Assembly (NCBI RefSeq): GCF_034190915.1
Contig: NW_026947507.1
Coordinates: 14,022,501-14,086,500 of the forward strand
Reading direction: 5' to 3'
DNA length: 64,000 nt
From: Cavia porcellus
Taxonomy: Eukaryota; Chordata; Mammalia; Rodentia; Caviidae
Of the stretch, positions 23,690-35,507 are shown one piece after another. Position 1 is the stretch's first letter. Every line of letters starts with the position of its first letter. The notes beneath the pieces were generated by a model. It worked only from the letters and a program-made list of their open reading frames with translations. It made no database searches and had not been told where the DNA came from. The position numbers and the translations under genes are program-made.

Positions 23690-24475
23690 AGTTTCCTGTG
23701 GAGGCCGTAACAAATGACTGCAAATGCAGTGGCCTGCAGCCTGGGGGTTTATTCCCTCATGGTTCAAGAGCCCAGAAGTCCGAGTTCAAGATGTTGCTGG
23801 GTTAGTTCCTCCTAGAGGCTCTAAGGGAAAATCTGTTTCCTGACCTTCTCCTGACTTCCGGTTGCTGCTAGCAATCTGGCATTTCTTGGCTTGTAGACAT
23901 ATGCCGTGGTTTGAAGGTGTCTCCCCAAAAGCATGTGTTGGAAACAATCCCAGTGCAGGTGTTAGGAGGCAGGACCTTTGACAGGTGATTAGACCATGAG
24001 AGGTAATGGCCCATAATTAGGCCTTTAGTCTGGATTAATGCCAATTATAAGAGAGCTTGGGTTTGGCAATCTGATATTTTTGTTTCACTTGCCTTTTTTT
24101 GCCCTTCTGCCATGAGCTGATATGGGAAGAAGGCCCTCGCCAGATGCAACCCCTCACTCGAGGGCTTCCCAGCCTCTAGAACTGTGAGCCAAGTACATTT
24201 CTGGCTATTGTAGTTGAGCCACTCTGTGGTATCCTATTACAGCAACTCAGAACGGACTAAGGCAGCATGGTTCTCTATCCGTGCTTCTGTCTGCATATGG
24301 CTTTATTTTCTGAGTTTCTCTTCCCCCTCTCTTCTCTCATAAGAACACTCTTCACTGAGTTTAGGATCGATGTCCTTAATTACATCTGCAAAGACATTTT
24401 TCCAAGTAATGTCATTTTCACAAGGTCTAGATGTACATATCTTTTGGGGTGGAAGGTATCACCTAATCCCTAGAG
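23690..24475 (-). repeat. MLT1-type MaLR LTR, antisense, split by an MST LTR
   Basis: Left part carries 'cctgtggaggccgtaacaaatgac' and 'ggcatttcttggcttgt'. The right part resumes after 24,264 with 'tccttaattacatctgcaaagac' and 'atatcttttggggtgg'. These are consecutive pieces of an inverted MLT1 LTR. Confidence 0.7.
23902..24264 (+). repeat. MST-type MaLR LTR nested in the MLT1 LTR
   Basis: Starts 'tgccgtggtttgaaggtgtctcccc' (bases 23,902 on), includes 'gaaggccctcgccagatgc' and 'cttcccagcctctagaactg', and ends 'cggactaaggca'. This is textbook MST order. Confidence 0.82.
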
Positions 24476-24842
24476 GCAAGCAGATGAAACCTGATACAGT
24501 CATGCAAAGATGTACATCCAGGCACCCAGGCACAGGGCTGCAGGCCAACAGAGGGGAAGAAATAGTAAGTGTGTTCTTGTTCCTTGGTTTTGTTGGAAAC
24601 AATAGGATATATGTGTACATCTAACCATGAAAGACGACACCCAGATATCTTCAGAATGACTGTCTATAAGTCAACAGATGGTGTTTCTTTATTTGTATGT
24701 ACTTACAGTTTCTAATTTTAAAAAAGATGAACACTTTATTCTTTTAAAGATCAAATAAAAAAAATTTTAAAGGATGATGCTATATTACTTTTGCAATACA
24801 AAAAAGCAAATAAGAGCCTCAAACAGAGAGTGATACACACCT

Positions 24843-24845
<3 letters not shown>
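24476..24845. other. Intergenic, no gene seen
   Basis: AT-rich unassigned sequence leading to a CA repeat. Confidence 0.5.

Positions 24846-24882
<37 letters not shown>
24846..24882. repeat. (CA)n microsatellite
   Basis: About 18 uninterrupted CA units. Confidence 0.97.
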
Positions 24883-24885
<3 letters not shown>

Positions 24886-25850
24886 GGAGGTTGAATGGTG
24901 GATTCCTGGTGTTATGTTCTACATGAAAGAATGCAAGAAGCTTATTCATATATAAATAAATAAATACGTGTGTAATATAAAAGTTCCTGAATGCCGTCAA
25001 ATTATATGTGCTGTAATATGACTTGTGCTTCCTTTATAGTGGCACAAAAGGAAACTGTGTCTCATTGTGACGTACTATGGGGTGGTTGACCATTTGCTTC
25101 TGACCTTTCTCCATAAAGAGCAAAAGCCATGTCCTTTATTGTGGTTGTATTTAGCTGTATTTGCTTGTATGAACTATGGTCAGAGCCTGTGACTCTCCAT
25201 GCCGATGGGTGTTGAAATGCTGTGACACACTCCTAACCTTTGAACATGACAGGCTAAGAACCTCCCCCCAACTGATGCCTACAACCCTACAAAGCAGGTT
25301 CTGACATGGGGGTAGATCTCTGGAGTTCAGGGGAGTTCTGGGGCATTTTCAGCATAGTGCTAATCTCAGCAGACATTTTGTTCTTTAAGATAGCTTCTTC
25401 TGATCAAGACCAATATCTTATTTCCTTGGATGCTCCTCCAAATTTTGTCAGAATATCTTTGTACAGAGGCGCTAGACTGATTAAAATTTTTCCTTTCTTG
25501 CACTTTTTGGATTGTTGAGAAAATTATCCTATAGCTTGCAAGAAGATCAAAAGGAAGATTTTTCTTCCACTGCATGGCTTTGAGAACAAGAGAACCCAGG
25601 TACATTTACGAGGCAAAAATAGGAGGGTTCAAAAACCTGGAGGGTCTCTGAGCTGCAGGACAGAACAGGGTGGAGCTCCAAGCTGTAGATAGGAATCTGC
25701 AATCCTCTGTTATTTATTTATCTCTGGGTCAGCCTGCAATGGTCCATGTCTTACCAGGAGCTTCCCTTAAACCCATTGTCATGCAAAAATTACTCTTCAT
25801 GAATAAAATAATCTCATTAGGCATTAGAATAAGCAGGCATCTGGAAGTTG
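24883..25850. other. Intergenic, no gene seen
   Basis: No recognised repeat. ORFs of up to 79 codons on both strands, without domains. Confidence 0.45.
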
Positions 25851-25854
25851 TTTT

Positions 25855-25930
25855 AGGACTGAGTATATAGCTCAATGGTAAAGCACTCGCATATCTTGTG
25901 AGAGGCCCTGAATCCAATCCCAAGCACTAA
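25855..25930 (+). repeat. ID SINE, old copy
   Basis: 'gagtatatagctcaatggtaaagcac' and 'aatccaatcccaagcac' are the diverged A-box and B-box regions. Short, with no clear duplication. Confidence 0.8.
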
Positions 25931-26009
25931 AAATTACTTTGATTTCTAAACTCTTATTTTTCCACTATATGATGTGAAAAAAAATGTTTGGAATAGTCAT
26001 CTGAGCAGA

Positions 26010-26460
26010 AATGTCATCTCCAGGAGGTCCTTGTGTAGAAGATAAGGGTCCCCTATAAACTGAGTCCATCCAGAACCTTATTTAGAAAAAAGGTCACTGC
26101 AGATGTAACTAAGTTAAAGACCATGAGATCAGACCATCCTAGATTGTCTGGTGACCTCCAAGCCCAATGATAAATGTCTGGAAAAAGAGGAGAAAACACA
26201 GGCAGAAGGGGCAAGCACAGAGAGCCACAGGAAGGCAGCAGTGGAGGTGTGGGCGTCACCAGCAGTCACTGGAAGCTGAAGGAGGCAAAGGCCAGGAAGA
26301 ACCAGAGCCCTAGAGCTAAAGCCACAGCCCAGCCCCACTCTAGCCCAGGAATTTTCACCCCTAGAACAGTAGGAGATTAACTCTTACTGTCTTAAACCAT
26401 CCAGTGTGTGTGATTTCTCATAGCAGCCCCAGGAGATGAGAATGGCCTGTCTGTGAGTAC
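26010..26460 (+). repeat. MLT1-type MaLR LTR
   Basis: 'ccttatttagaaaaaaggtcactgcagatgtaac' order (bases about 26,077-26,110), then 'gcagcagtggaggtgtgggc'-like U3, and 'cttaaaccatccagtgtg' before 'catagcagcccc'. Diverged; edges approximate. Confidence 0.7.
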
Positions 26461-26574
26461 CACATTCCTATCCTTGTGATCCCTTTGGTCACTTGGTAGC
26501 CCTTAGATCTGGGCTGCCTGCCTGTCTGTCTTTCCAGAGAACATTTTTAAAACTTTAAGATATAGCTACAATAT

Positions 26575-26692
26575 CATGGTGCCACACACCTATAATCCTA
26601 CTGCTCTGGGAGACTCAGGGAAGAGAATCTAAGTTTTACTCCCGCCTGGGCAATTTGGCAAGACCCTGTATCAGAATAAAAAATAAAAAGGA
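26575..26692 (+). repeat. B1 SINE
   Basis: 'ccacacacctataatcctactgctctgggagactc' order, then 'gcctgggcaatttggcaagaccctg' and an A-rich tail. Confidence 0.82.
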
Positions 26693-26699
26693 GCTATGA

Positions 26700-27690
26700 G
26701 AATTCCTAGTATCTCACATACACACAAAACACATGGTGTAGCTGTTTTGGAATGTGTGTTTTCAAATCAGTTTTCTAGGCTGCCTTTTCAAATGGCTGTT
26801 TCCCTCTGTTTCTGAATCTCATTTTCTTTCTCTGTTTTTCTTTCAGAGAACTTCCCACTTTGGGGTGCCCCTTGACTTTTGGCCCCTGGAGAATTTCCCA
26901 AACAGCAGAGAGGATCCAGGGCCTCACGTGGTGCTTCTGTTCTGCCCACCTCCCCAGACGCTGTGCTTTCCACGGTGGCCCCATGACCGACCTCTTCCGT
27001 CACTCTTTCCCCCTCTTACGGTTTCTCTTGGAATCTGCTGTCCTGAACATCATCTGTGCAGGAAGAAGGGGTTCCTCTCCTTTAGCTTAGAGCATTTTTC
27101 ACTCTCGATCTTTATGGATTTGGAGATAACAGCTCCAGTCCCCAGAGAATGGACCTCCTATTTGCCCCATATTATTCAGCAATTCTTCATTTTATTCCCA
27201 GTGAATTCATCAAAGATCACAAGAGAAAAGGCCATTCAACTGGTGCTTAGTGGGAGAGAAAGAGAAAAAATAGTAACGACACATGCCCACACGTTCACTT
27301 GCCCACAGAGCTCATTCTGCACAAGGATGGCCCTGCCCAGTTATACATGTGCTGATAAATTGTTCTGTTGATGCAAGTAATTCCCAAAGAATTTCTGTGA
27401 TTTACAATTGAAACGATTCTGATTCCTGGGCCAAAGTCACCAAATGGTATTCTAATGGTTAAATGTTTTGTCAATTGAATACATCCCTCCTAACCAGGAA
27501 GCAACCACTGAATTTTTTAACTTCTCGTTCCATGGTCTTGCCGCCAGTAATAGATTATATTTCAGTTTATCTCAGATACTAGCTGGTGATAAGAGATGTG
27601 ATCAAAAAGCTCAGTAAATGACAGAAAATTCACTGAAAATGGACATTGAAGTATTAAGTTTAAGTTATTTTTCTATATGGTGTAAGACAA
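26700..27690. other. Intergenic, no gene confirmed
   Basis: Contains a 205-codon plus-strand ORF (26,754-27,371). Its translation is Phe/Pro/Ser-rich, shows no domain, and starts in AT-rich anonymous DNA. I do not call it a gene. Confidence 0.5.
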
Positions 27691-27699
27691 ACACTGAGG

Positions 27700-28437
27700 G
27701 TCATTCTTTTGTAGGTACATGTCAAGTTTTCCCAACACCATTTTTTGAACAGAAAACCTTTCTCTGTTGCATGGTTTTTGCAGCATTATCAAAATGGGTT
27801 TATTTCTAGGCTCTCAATTCTCTTCGATTGGTCAGTAAGTCTGTTTTTATGCCACTACCATATTGTTGTGGTACAGCTTTATAATATATTTCCAAATCGG
27901 GGAGTGTGATGTCTCCAGCTTTGCTGTTCTTTCTGAAGAGTGCTTTGGCTCTTTGGGGTCTTTTGAGGTTTTCTATAAGTGATATCTTAATATGAAATGG
28001 ATTAAAGCTTTAAATGTAAGATATGAATCTGTAAAACTCCTGAAAGAAAACATCAAGACACGTTTCTTGACATTAATGTTGGCAATGAGTTGTTTTTGTT
28101 TTTACTTCCATTGAAAGTAGAGGCAACAAAAGCAAACTACATCAAGCTAAGGAGCTTCTTGACAGCAGAGTAAATAGTCAACAAAATGGAATGCAGCCTG
28201 TGAATGGGATGGGAGAAAATGTTTGCAAACTGTGTATTTAATTAGGAGTTAATATCCAACATAAACTAGGAACTCACACAATTCAATAGCAAGGAAACAA
28301 ATAATCAGATTTTAAAATGGGCAAATTGCTTAAATAAACATTTCCCAAAGAAGATATACAAATTATCAACAGGCATATGACAAGGCGTTTAAGTTTTTGA
28401 GAGATCCCTCCATAGCAGTTTTCAAATGGCTGGAAAC
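27700..28437 (+). mobile_element. L1 fragment with 5' inversion (twin-priming form)
   Basis: 27,700-27,985 matches L1 ORF2 in reverse ('tttcccaacaccatttt', 'tcaattctcttcgattggtc', 'cagctttgctgttctttct'). 27,990-28,437 matches the next part of ORF2 forwards ('aaatggattaaagctttaaatg', 'ggcaacaaaagcaaactacatc', 'gcaaactgtgtattt'). The two blocks are adjacent in L1, with only a small gap lost at the join. That is the outcome expected of twin priming during insertion. Confidence 0.8.
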
Positions 28438-28442
28438 TGCAG

Positions 28443-28894
28443 TGTTATGGTTTGTGTCTAGATGTCTCCCCAAAGCCTCATTTGGTCATAGGTGGGCCTT
28501 TTCAGAGGTAGCTGGATCTAGAGTGTGTGATTACTAAGTTAGCCCACTGATTGGTCCGCATAGTTCTAGGCGTGGACAGCAGGAAGGCCCACCCTGTGTG
28601 AGTGCCACCTGCCCTAAGGGCGTGCGGCCTAGGAAGACTGTAAGTGACAGAAAGAGGGCCAATGCCATCCATTGCCGCTTGCTGATTTTTCTGCCTCCTG
28701 CTTCTGTCTTCCACACCATGAACCGGTTTTTTTTCCCCACTGTGAGGCTGTTCTGCCAACTGTCCTGCCTTGAACCAGCCTATTACTGCTTCATAATCAC
28801 CAACCTCTACAAACTGTGAGCCAAAATGAACCTGTTCTCCTTCAGCTTTTGTGGCTGGGTATTTTGCTTCAGTAATGAAAAAGGCAGTCCAGCA
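28443..28894 (+). repeat. Rodent MaLR-like LTR
   Basis: Starts 'tgttatggtttgtgtctagatgtc' (bases 28,443 on) and ends 'ggcagtccagca'. It follows the L1 fragment directly and is the longest copy of this family here (about 450 bp). Confidence 0.75.
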
Positions 28895-28924
28895 AGTAGC
28901 CATCCAGCATTCTTCTTCTCCATA

Positions 28925-28990
28925 CCTTCTCCCAATATTTAGCTCTTGTCTCTTTGATAATACCGGCTCTAACCGGTGAGAGGTGGTATG
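28925..28990 (-). repeat. Short L1 ORF2 fragment, antisense
   Basis: 'tttgataataccggctctaaccggtgagaggtgg' (bases about 28,955-28,988) matches the inverted ORF2 3' region of old L1s. Confidence 0.5.
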
Positions 28991-31255
28991 AGCATGAATA
29001 AAGGATTTCTTTAATATGAAAACTTGTTTGATTGCTTTAGAAAGACTAGATAAAATAAGGAGCTCCCAACTGCTTGATGATTATGAAAGGGGAGGGGATC
29101 ACAAGGATGCTGACATATTCTGCTCCTCAGCTGCTCCAGTGCCTTCCCCTCTTTCCTCACCTTAAAGAAACTTGGAGTGGAAGTGGCAGGTGCTGACTCA
29201 GGTGTGGTTTCAGCAAAAAAGAATGGAGCGGTGATCCCGCTGGAGGACCCATCCCCAAAGGACAGGCGTGGGCTAACACCGCAATGCTAGCAGGTAAATG
29301 TATGTTTGTGTCTTTGAAGTAAAACTGTATGATTAAGGTGAACAGGTGTTATTTTTCACAAATCTCCAAAGTAAGAGACTGTTTCCACTAAAATGACTAA
29401 CTGCCAAGGCTGGTCTGTGATAAGGGGGCTTCTGTTTCATTCAGCAAGTTATTCATCTCATCTCCTACTAGACCAGGAGCTGCATAAATCAGAAGATGCT
29501 GCAAGCCTGTGTGCGTCTCTTGTAAGCATCCTTGCTCACCATGTGCCTTGGAGTCAAGTGCACACAATTTTTTGATGCCAAGACCACAAACTTGGATACT
29601 CACAGGAATCAGACAGGTAACAAGAATGAGTAAAATGATCCAAAAATAAATTCAGATCTGCTTTATTTCCGCTTTACATGCATTGGAATACTCTGGAGCT
29701 TACAAATAAATACATTTTTTAATTTTGTTTTTTCTTGTCTTTCTTTCTTTCTTTTTCACTCACAAAGGCACTTCTCCCATTTACCTTTGGTTTTTCTGCC
29801 GTGGCTCATACATAATAGGAGAATCAAGCAGAGGTAGGTTCTGGCTTTGTGGAACCTGAAGCAGGCACAATTTGGGAGTGTACTTTAAGAAAAGAAATGC
29901 AAAAGCAATTCTTGTGCATGTTAAATTGCTTTGTTGTGTTGAACTATACAGATGGAAAATCAAATAACTCTTTGATGAAATACAATCCCTTGCCTTACAG
30001 ATGAGTATGTGCGCCTTTGTCACTGCGAGTGCTTGTTTCTTCAGTTTATTTCACTGTGTTGCTACAGTTTTTCAGGCTGCTTTATCTGGAACTGCCAGGC
30101 TTCATCAGGACAAAAAATGTGTCAGATATGCTGAGGCTTGACGTGATACTTTGGATGCATAAATGTGCAACTTCACGTACACATGTACTTTCCATTCGAA
30201 GGACTGCTAGGAATTTGTGCCCTCATACACGGGAATTTTGATAAATTCTATTTCACACAATTTTCATAAAAAAGAAATATGGTGCATTTGCAGTGACATC
30301 CTATGGTTATAAACGATATTTCAAACGGGAGAGACCTTCCCTTTGACAAGGTGTTAATGAGAACGGAGTCTTCTGCTTGTGATTCCACACCGCTGAAGAC
30401 TACAAGGATTTTTCAGTCTCTTCTAAATTTCACACTTGGTCCTCCCTTTGCCTGCATCCTCCGCGGGTCATTCATCTTGCCATCGGACCTCTGGCTGGAT
30501 GCTGGAGACACCTCCTGCTCTGGAATGACTGGAAATAACTGAGAACCACATAAACATGCCCACTGACCTTAAATAAATATTGTCCCAGCTCCATCTCTCT
30601 TTAGTCAAGAAAACCCAAAAGGAGATAATGTGACCCTATGAGAGACAGAGTGACGAAGGGAAAGAAGATGGGAGGAGGCAGTGGTCTTGACCAGCTGCAA
30701 CAGAGCAACTCTTTCCAGTTTCACAAAATAGCATGACCATAGAAACAAATTGTAAGGGACCCTCTTGGCGCTTGGAGCGAGATTGTGCAGGTGAAGGGCC
30801 CTGAAGCGGCACTACATTACCATGCTGGGAAGCTACCTCTGGTACAAAGAAATAGTTCTGGCAATGAACAGTCTTCCAGGAAGATTGTGGACTACTGCGG
30901 GCTGCTGGCTCTCCACCTCCAAATCCACCCTACGGAGAGAAACATGGACTAAAGGAACTTCCGCAAACACTAAGTTCTGCTTTTTCCAATTTAAGATGCT
31001 TTGGAATAATTGTTTCTCTGTTTGCTACAGTTAGCAGCAGCAATGCAGGTCACCGTGCCAGCAGCTGGGACACAAATACCCCAGCAGGACCAACGAAGTG
31101 ATGCCAGTGAGGGGAAGGAGGGAGATGAAGTCAGGCAGGGCTGCACCGGGTACCCTCGGGCACTCACCCCACCACCCTCCTCAGTCTCCCTGGGAGGCTG
31201 TCTTCTCCCTGATACTTACTTCTAAGAGGAAAGGAGTTGTGTGATGGAGTCGTGG
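28991..31255. other. Intergenic, no gene seen
   Basis: About 2.3 kb of unassigned sequence apart from a short TTTC run at 29,735-29,755. ORFs of up to 80 codons, none with a domain. Confidence 0.45.
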
Positions 31256-31259
31256 ATGT

Positions 31260-31770
31260 ATTAGTATTCGCTAAAGAAACAGAAACAAATGGCTCTAGAT
31301 GCGGATGTCAGAGATTTACTGTAGGAATCTGCTCATGCGGTTACAGAGGCTGACAAGTCCCACCGTGCTGGATGCAGCCAGAGAACCTTGAAAGCTGGTG
31401 ATGCTTCAGGTTGAAGTTACAGACCTGAGAACTGGGTGTTGGAGGTGGAGCTGGGCTGATGGAAAGGGACTAGCCTATAAATCCCATGTTCAAAGGACCA
31501 AAAGATCTATCAGAGTTGGGAAGGAGAGGGAGCATGAAAAAGAAGCAGGAACCTTTTCTCTGTATTTTTGTTCTTTTTGCAGCCTCACCAGATTGCATGG
31601 TGCCCACCCACACTGATGAGTGCAGTAGATCTTCTTTACTTAGGCTAAGGATCGAAATGCTTTCTTCTTCCTGAAATACTTAACAGATACAACTAGAAAC
31701 AATGCTTTACCTGCTACCTGGGCATTTATTCACAAAGTCATGCTGACACATAAAAGTGGCCACTGTAGTA
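31260..31770 (-). repeat. Old interspersed repeat, family uncertain
   Basis: Resembles a common mammalian repeat of the form TTAGGGTTCTCCAGAGAAACAGA...GAGATTTATT...CCCACCCACATT...TTTACTTAGTCTA. Present here as 'gctaaagaaacagaaacaaatgg', 'gagatttactgtaggaat' and 'gcccacccacactgatg'. I cannot fix the family or orientation firmly. Confidence 0.4.
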
Positions 31771-32044
31771 GCAGACAGGGCTGGTCAACCAGGAGCTCTG
31801 TGGGCCCTCCGCCTCCCCGTGCTGAGTTTTATCTGTCCTCTCTCCTTAGCTTTCCAAAAGGCACCTGGACCAGGCTCTGGATTTCAGTGCTAATAAGCAT
31901 TATATGACAGAGCAGCCCATGTCTCAGGGACATATGAGCTTAGAGATTAAAATAATTAGAGCCCCTACAGTATCACAGAAGAAAGACCGAAGAGCTGGAA
32001 TCATATAAATCATCTAAGACTAAGGGTGGGACATTGATATATTA

Positions 32045-32425
32045 ATCAGCTTTGTGTCACCAAAACAAAATACCTGACCCAGGCTGTTATAAAGACAAGA
32101 CGCTTATTTCGCTTGTGGTTTTGGTGGTTCAAAGTCCTCATAACATAGCACAGGCTCTACAGTGAGGACACCTTGGCTGTGTCATCTGGTGAAGATGGCA
32201 GTGGCAGCAGTGTGAGCAGGAGAAACAAGGGACTACATCTCAAACCAGGAGCAGAGATGGCGAGACAGGGGTCACATAAACTCTTCTGGGAACAAGCCCC
32301 CGGGACCTAAGCACCTCCCATTAAGTCTCAGCTCTTAAGGTTTTCACATCCCTTGGGGACCTAGTTCCCAAAGCACGATGCTTTGGGGATGATGCCGACC
32401 ATATCCACACAATAGTAGGCCTGCA
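32045..32425 (-). repeat. Rodent MaLR-like LTR, antisense
   Basis: 'aatcagctttgtgtcaccaaaacaaaatacctga' (bases about 32,043-32,076) is the inverted 3' end of the family seen at 10,356 and 28,443. The right part is diverged. Confidence 0.55.
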
Positions 32426-32429
32426 GATG

Positions 32430-33005
32430 TCCCTTCCCTCCCCAAAATTCTAGAGGCGATGAAGGAAATCCTCAGAATGTGGAAGGAGGGTGGTGGTTAC
32501 CAAGGGAGTCAGGCGATGCATTGAGGGCTGTGGGTGAGTCCTGGTCCCCTGAAATCCTCCGTGTCTCCCCTAGGCACAAGTCCCATGCTTGGTGGCATCA
32601 GGACCAGGGAAGAGATCAACAGGTCTATCCCAGTGGTCCCAGGAGCAAAGCAAATAAAAGCAGGGCAAGTTCTTGCCTAGACTGCTGAGGCCTGTAGCTC
32701 ATACATGCAGACAGCCAGTCTTAGAGGAAAAGAAAGTGGCGCCTGCTCTAGAGCTGACTGTGTGTCAGACAATCAAGAGGGTGGAGAGTCTTCCCTCTGA
32801 TAACGATGAGTATTAAAGGGCTCGCCCTTTGAAGAATCCCCCCAGAGAGAGTACAGGGGAGGGAAATGGAGAGATTGCCAGAGTTAGCAGCCGGAGTACG
32901 TTGCCATGGGAGAGGAGAAAGGCCCCTAGCCAGGAGCTGCAGGGCAGCTGACCCTGGACCAGTACCAAGGGCTCCCAGCCAGATGCAGAGGGGCACTGAA
33001 AGCAT
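32430..33005. other. Intergenic, no gene seen
   Basis: No recognised repeat or coding sequence. Confidence 0.45.
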
Positions 33006-33518
33006 CAATCAGAAGTGAGGTGTCTGCAGGCAGATGGATGAATTCATCCAACAGAATATTATATGGCCACTAAAAGGAATGAGGTGCTGTCATATGCTGT
33101 AACATGGGTGAACCTTGCAAACACACCAATGAAAGAAGCCAGACACAAAAGCCATATACTGAACGATCTCATTCACACGAAATGTCTAGAACAGTTTTTT
33201 TTTATTTTAAAGAGAAAAAAACCCCCAAAATTTAAAAACAAGATAATAGGAGGGTAACAATGATTAATCCATTGTATACTATTATCTTTAAATTAATTAC
33301 TCAGAGTACAAGATATCAGCATTTAATTGTCCAAATAATATTAGTACAAACTTCCTTTTTGTGAACTCAGAGAAATTAGTATTATAACTATCTGAATTAT
33401 CATATATACTATATTTTTGCTTTTCCCTTCCTTTTTTCCTCCATTTACCCATCCCAATTTCTCTTTCTTTTTATTTTTTAATTTTTATTTTATTTTTATT
33501 TTTATTTTTTTTGTAGCA

Positions 33519-33586
33519 GGGCTCAAAGTCACAACCTTACGCTTGCCAGGCAGGTGCTTATGCCACTGAGCTAAATCTCTGGTTTT
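33519..33586 (-). repeat. ID SINE, antisense
   Basis: 'agcagggctcaaagtcacaacc...gcttgccaggcaggtgcttatgccactgagctaaatctctgg' order, with a T/A-rich tail at the left (about 33,470-33,518). Confidence 0.85.
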
Positions 33587-34715
33587 GTTTCCTTTTAAAG
33601 TTTCTTCCCATTTTACAATATCTGTTGTACATTTTGGATCTTATTTACTCTTTCAGCTCCTCACACTACGTAGACAACTGTGGGTCATAGATTAATTTAA
33701 ACTAGTTTAACCTTAGGTGACCCCAGGAACTTTGTGCTCTATTAACCATGTGATTGTTCAGGAGGAAGTCTTGCAAATGTGTTGTCTTTAAAGAAATGAA
33801 TGCAGAACCTTAGTTTCAGTGGAATGCTGCAGGGACAAGATGCTTTGCTAGGCAATGTCCAAATGACTGCCATGAAAGCCAGTATAGCCAGAGATGGTGC
33901 CTGGAATAGTTAAACAATTAAGTTTCCACTTATCTGTACTTTCCCCTCCCTTTTCCTGCTTCTGCTTTTTGTAAAGAAAAGACTCTAGTAAATAACCAGA
34001 GAAAGCTCTGATCAAGGTTTCAGTCCTAGAGGGTGTGGCCCCTTGATCCTGTAACTTTGTCTCTCTCTTGTTTTCTTTTTATACACCGCACCTTGTTTTG
34101 GGGATCTGTCTCTTCAGGACACCAACAGACAGTATGATGTTTATGCATGTGCATCTGCTTTATTTCACTTCTAAGTATGATCTTGAGTTGCATCCATTTT
34201 TTTGTTTTAAAGAGAAAAAACTCCAAAATTTAAGATAATTAGAGGGTAACAATAATTAGTGCATTGCATACTAGTGCTATATATTAATCTCCAGTTGGTC
34301 CTTCTTTATGGCTAAGTAGCAATTTGTTGTATAACAAGACCACATCTTTATCCATTCCTCAGTTGATGGGCATTTGTTTGTTTCCTAGATGTAGCTATTA
34401 CAAATTGTACTGTTATAAACATGGGTGCGCATATATCATTATGGTCTGATGTTTTTCTGGGAAGATAACCAGAAGGAAAATAGCTAGGTCAAATGGGACC
34501 TCCCCTGCTGGTTTTCTGAGAAATCTCACCAATGATTTCCACAGTGGTTACACCAGTCTATACTCCCACCAACAGTAGAGAAGGGTTTCTTTTTCCCCAC
34601 ACCCCCTTCACATTCATTATTGGTTGATTTCTTGATGTTAGCCATTCTATCCAGGGTGAGGTGGAATCTCAGTGTTCTTTTAATTTGCATCTCTTGAATG
34701 ACCAGTGATGTTGAT

Positions 34716-34796
34716 TTTTTTGGTACTGTGGATCCAACTCACAACTTTGCACTTACCAGGCAAACATTTGAGCTGCTTAGCTAAATGCCTGGCCCT
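34716..34796 (-). repeat. ID SINE, antisense, inside L1
   Basis: 'ggtactgtggatccaactcacaac' and 'gctgcttagctaaatgcctggcc' mark a diverged inverted ID that breaks the L1 ORF2 match. Confidence 0.82.
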
Positions 34797-35507
34797 GAAT
34801 ATTATTTTACATATTTATTTACTGTTTGTATTTAGTCATTTGAAAAGTATTTATTCATCTCATATTCCCGATTTTGATTAGGTCTTTAGATTTGGGAGGT
34901 CTGATTTCCTTTGGAGCTCTTTGTAAGTTCTCAGTAGTAACCCTTTGTCTGAGGAATCCTTGTCTGAGGAATGTTTGTCTGGCAAACATTCTTCTCACAC
35001 TGTGTGTTGTCTCTTCACTCTGTTGGTGATTTCTTTTGCTGTGAAAAAGCTTTTGAATGAGATGAGATCCCAGTTGTTGATTGTGATAGTTCCTGTGTGA
35101 CCAGGGGTTTATAGAATAGACAAATTTATGTAAACAGAAAGTAGATTAGCAGTCACCTAGATGGGGTGAGATGATAGAAGTACAGAATAATAGCTAAAGC
35201 ATACATGGTTTCTTTTTAGGGTGATGAAGTTGTTCCAAAACTGTCTCAGTGATCATGGCCCGACAGAGCATATGGTAAAATCCACTGAAATCTACATCCA
35301 TTAAGTGGATGCATTGGATAGTACAGATGCATGAGTTATAGTATATATGTGTAGTATAGATAGTACAGAATATGCATTATATCTTAATAAAGCTGTAATC
35401 AGAAGGTTTTTAGATCTAATAATAATAATACCATCAAGAAAGAAGAATTAGCATGAGCTATTTCCTGAGATCTCCAGGTTGCACTAGGATTGTTGGTCAT
35501 GAATTTC

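Larger units (their letters stand above)
33198..35103 (-). mobile_element. Minus-strand L1 material, with two 3'-end-like segments
   Basis: 34,300-35,100 is inverted L1 ORF2 ('gttgatgggcatttg', 'ttgtactgttataaacatggg', 'ggttacaccagtctatactccc', 'aacattcttctcacactgtg'). Two similar T-rich 3'-end segments occur at 33,197-33,300 and 34,203-34,300 (shared 'ttttaaagagaaaaaa...ccaaaattt...gagggtaacaat.att'). So two insertions or a 3'-UTR duplication are present. The stretch 33,690-34,120 may be a further LTR, which I could not prove. Confidence 0.65.
33010..35400 (+). mobile_element. L1M 3' end, split by antisense L1 insertion
   Basis: 33,010-33,197 reads 'gaatattatatggccactaaaaggaatgaggtgctg...gaagccagacacaaaagcc', the end of an old L1. 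It resumes at about 35,104 with 'agaatagacaaatttatg...acagaaagtagattagcag' and ends at a 'cttaataaagctg' poly(A) signal. The sequence between belongs to younger minus-strand L1 material. Confidence 0.75.

Noticed and set aside
26754..27371. 205-codon plus-strand ORF
   Set aside because: No domain and biased Phe/Pro/Ser composition. It sits in anonymous DNA between a B1 and an L1 fragment, and ORFs of this size arise by chance in such DNA.
33690..34120. Additional LTR between the two L1 3' ends
   Set aside because: A TATA-like 'ctttttatacacc' and U5-like 'gtctcttcagg' are visible, but no terminal inverted dinucleotides or target duplication could be placed with confidence.
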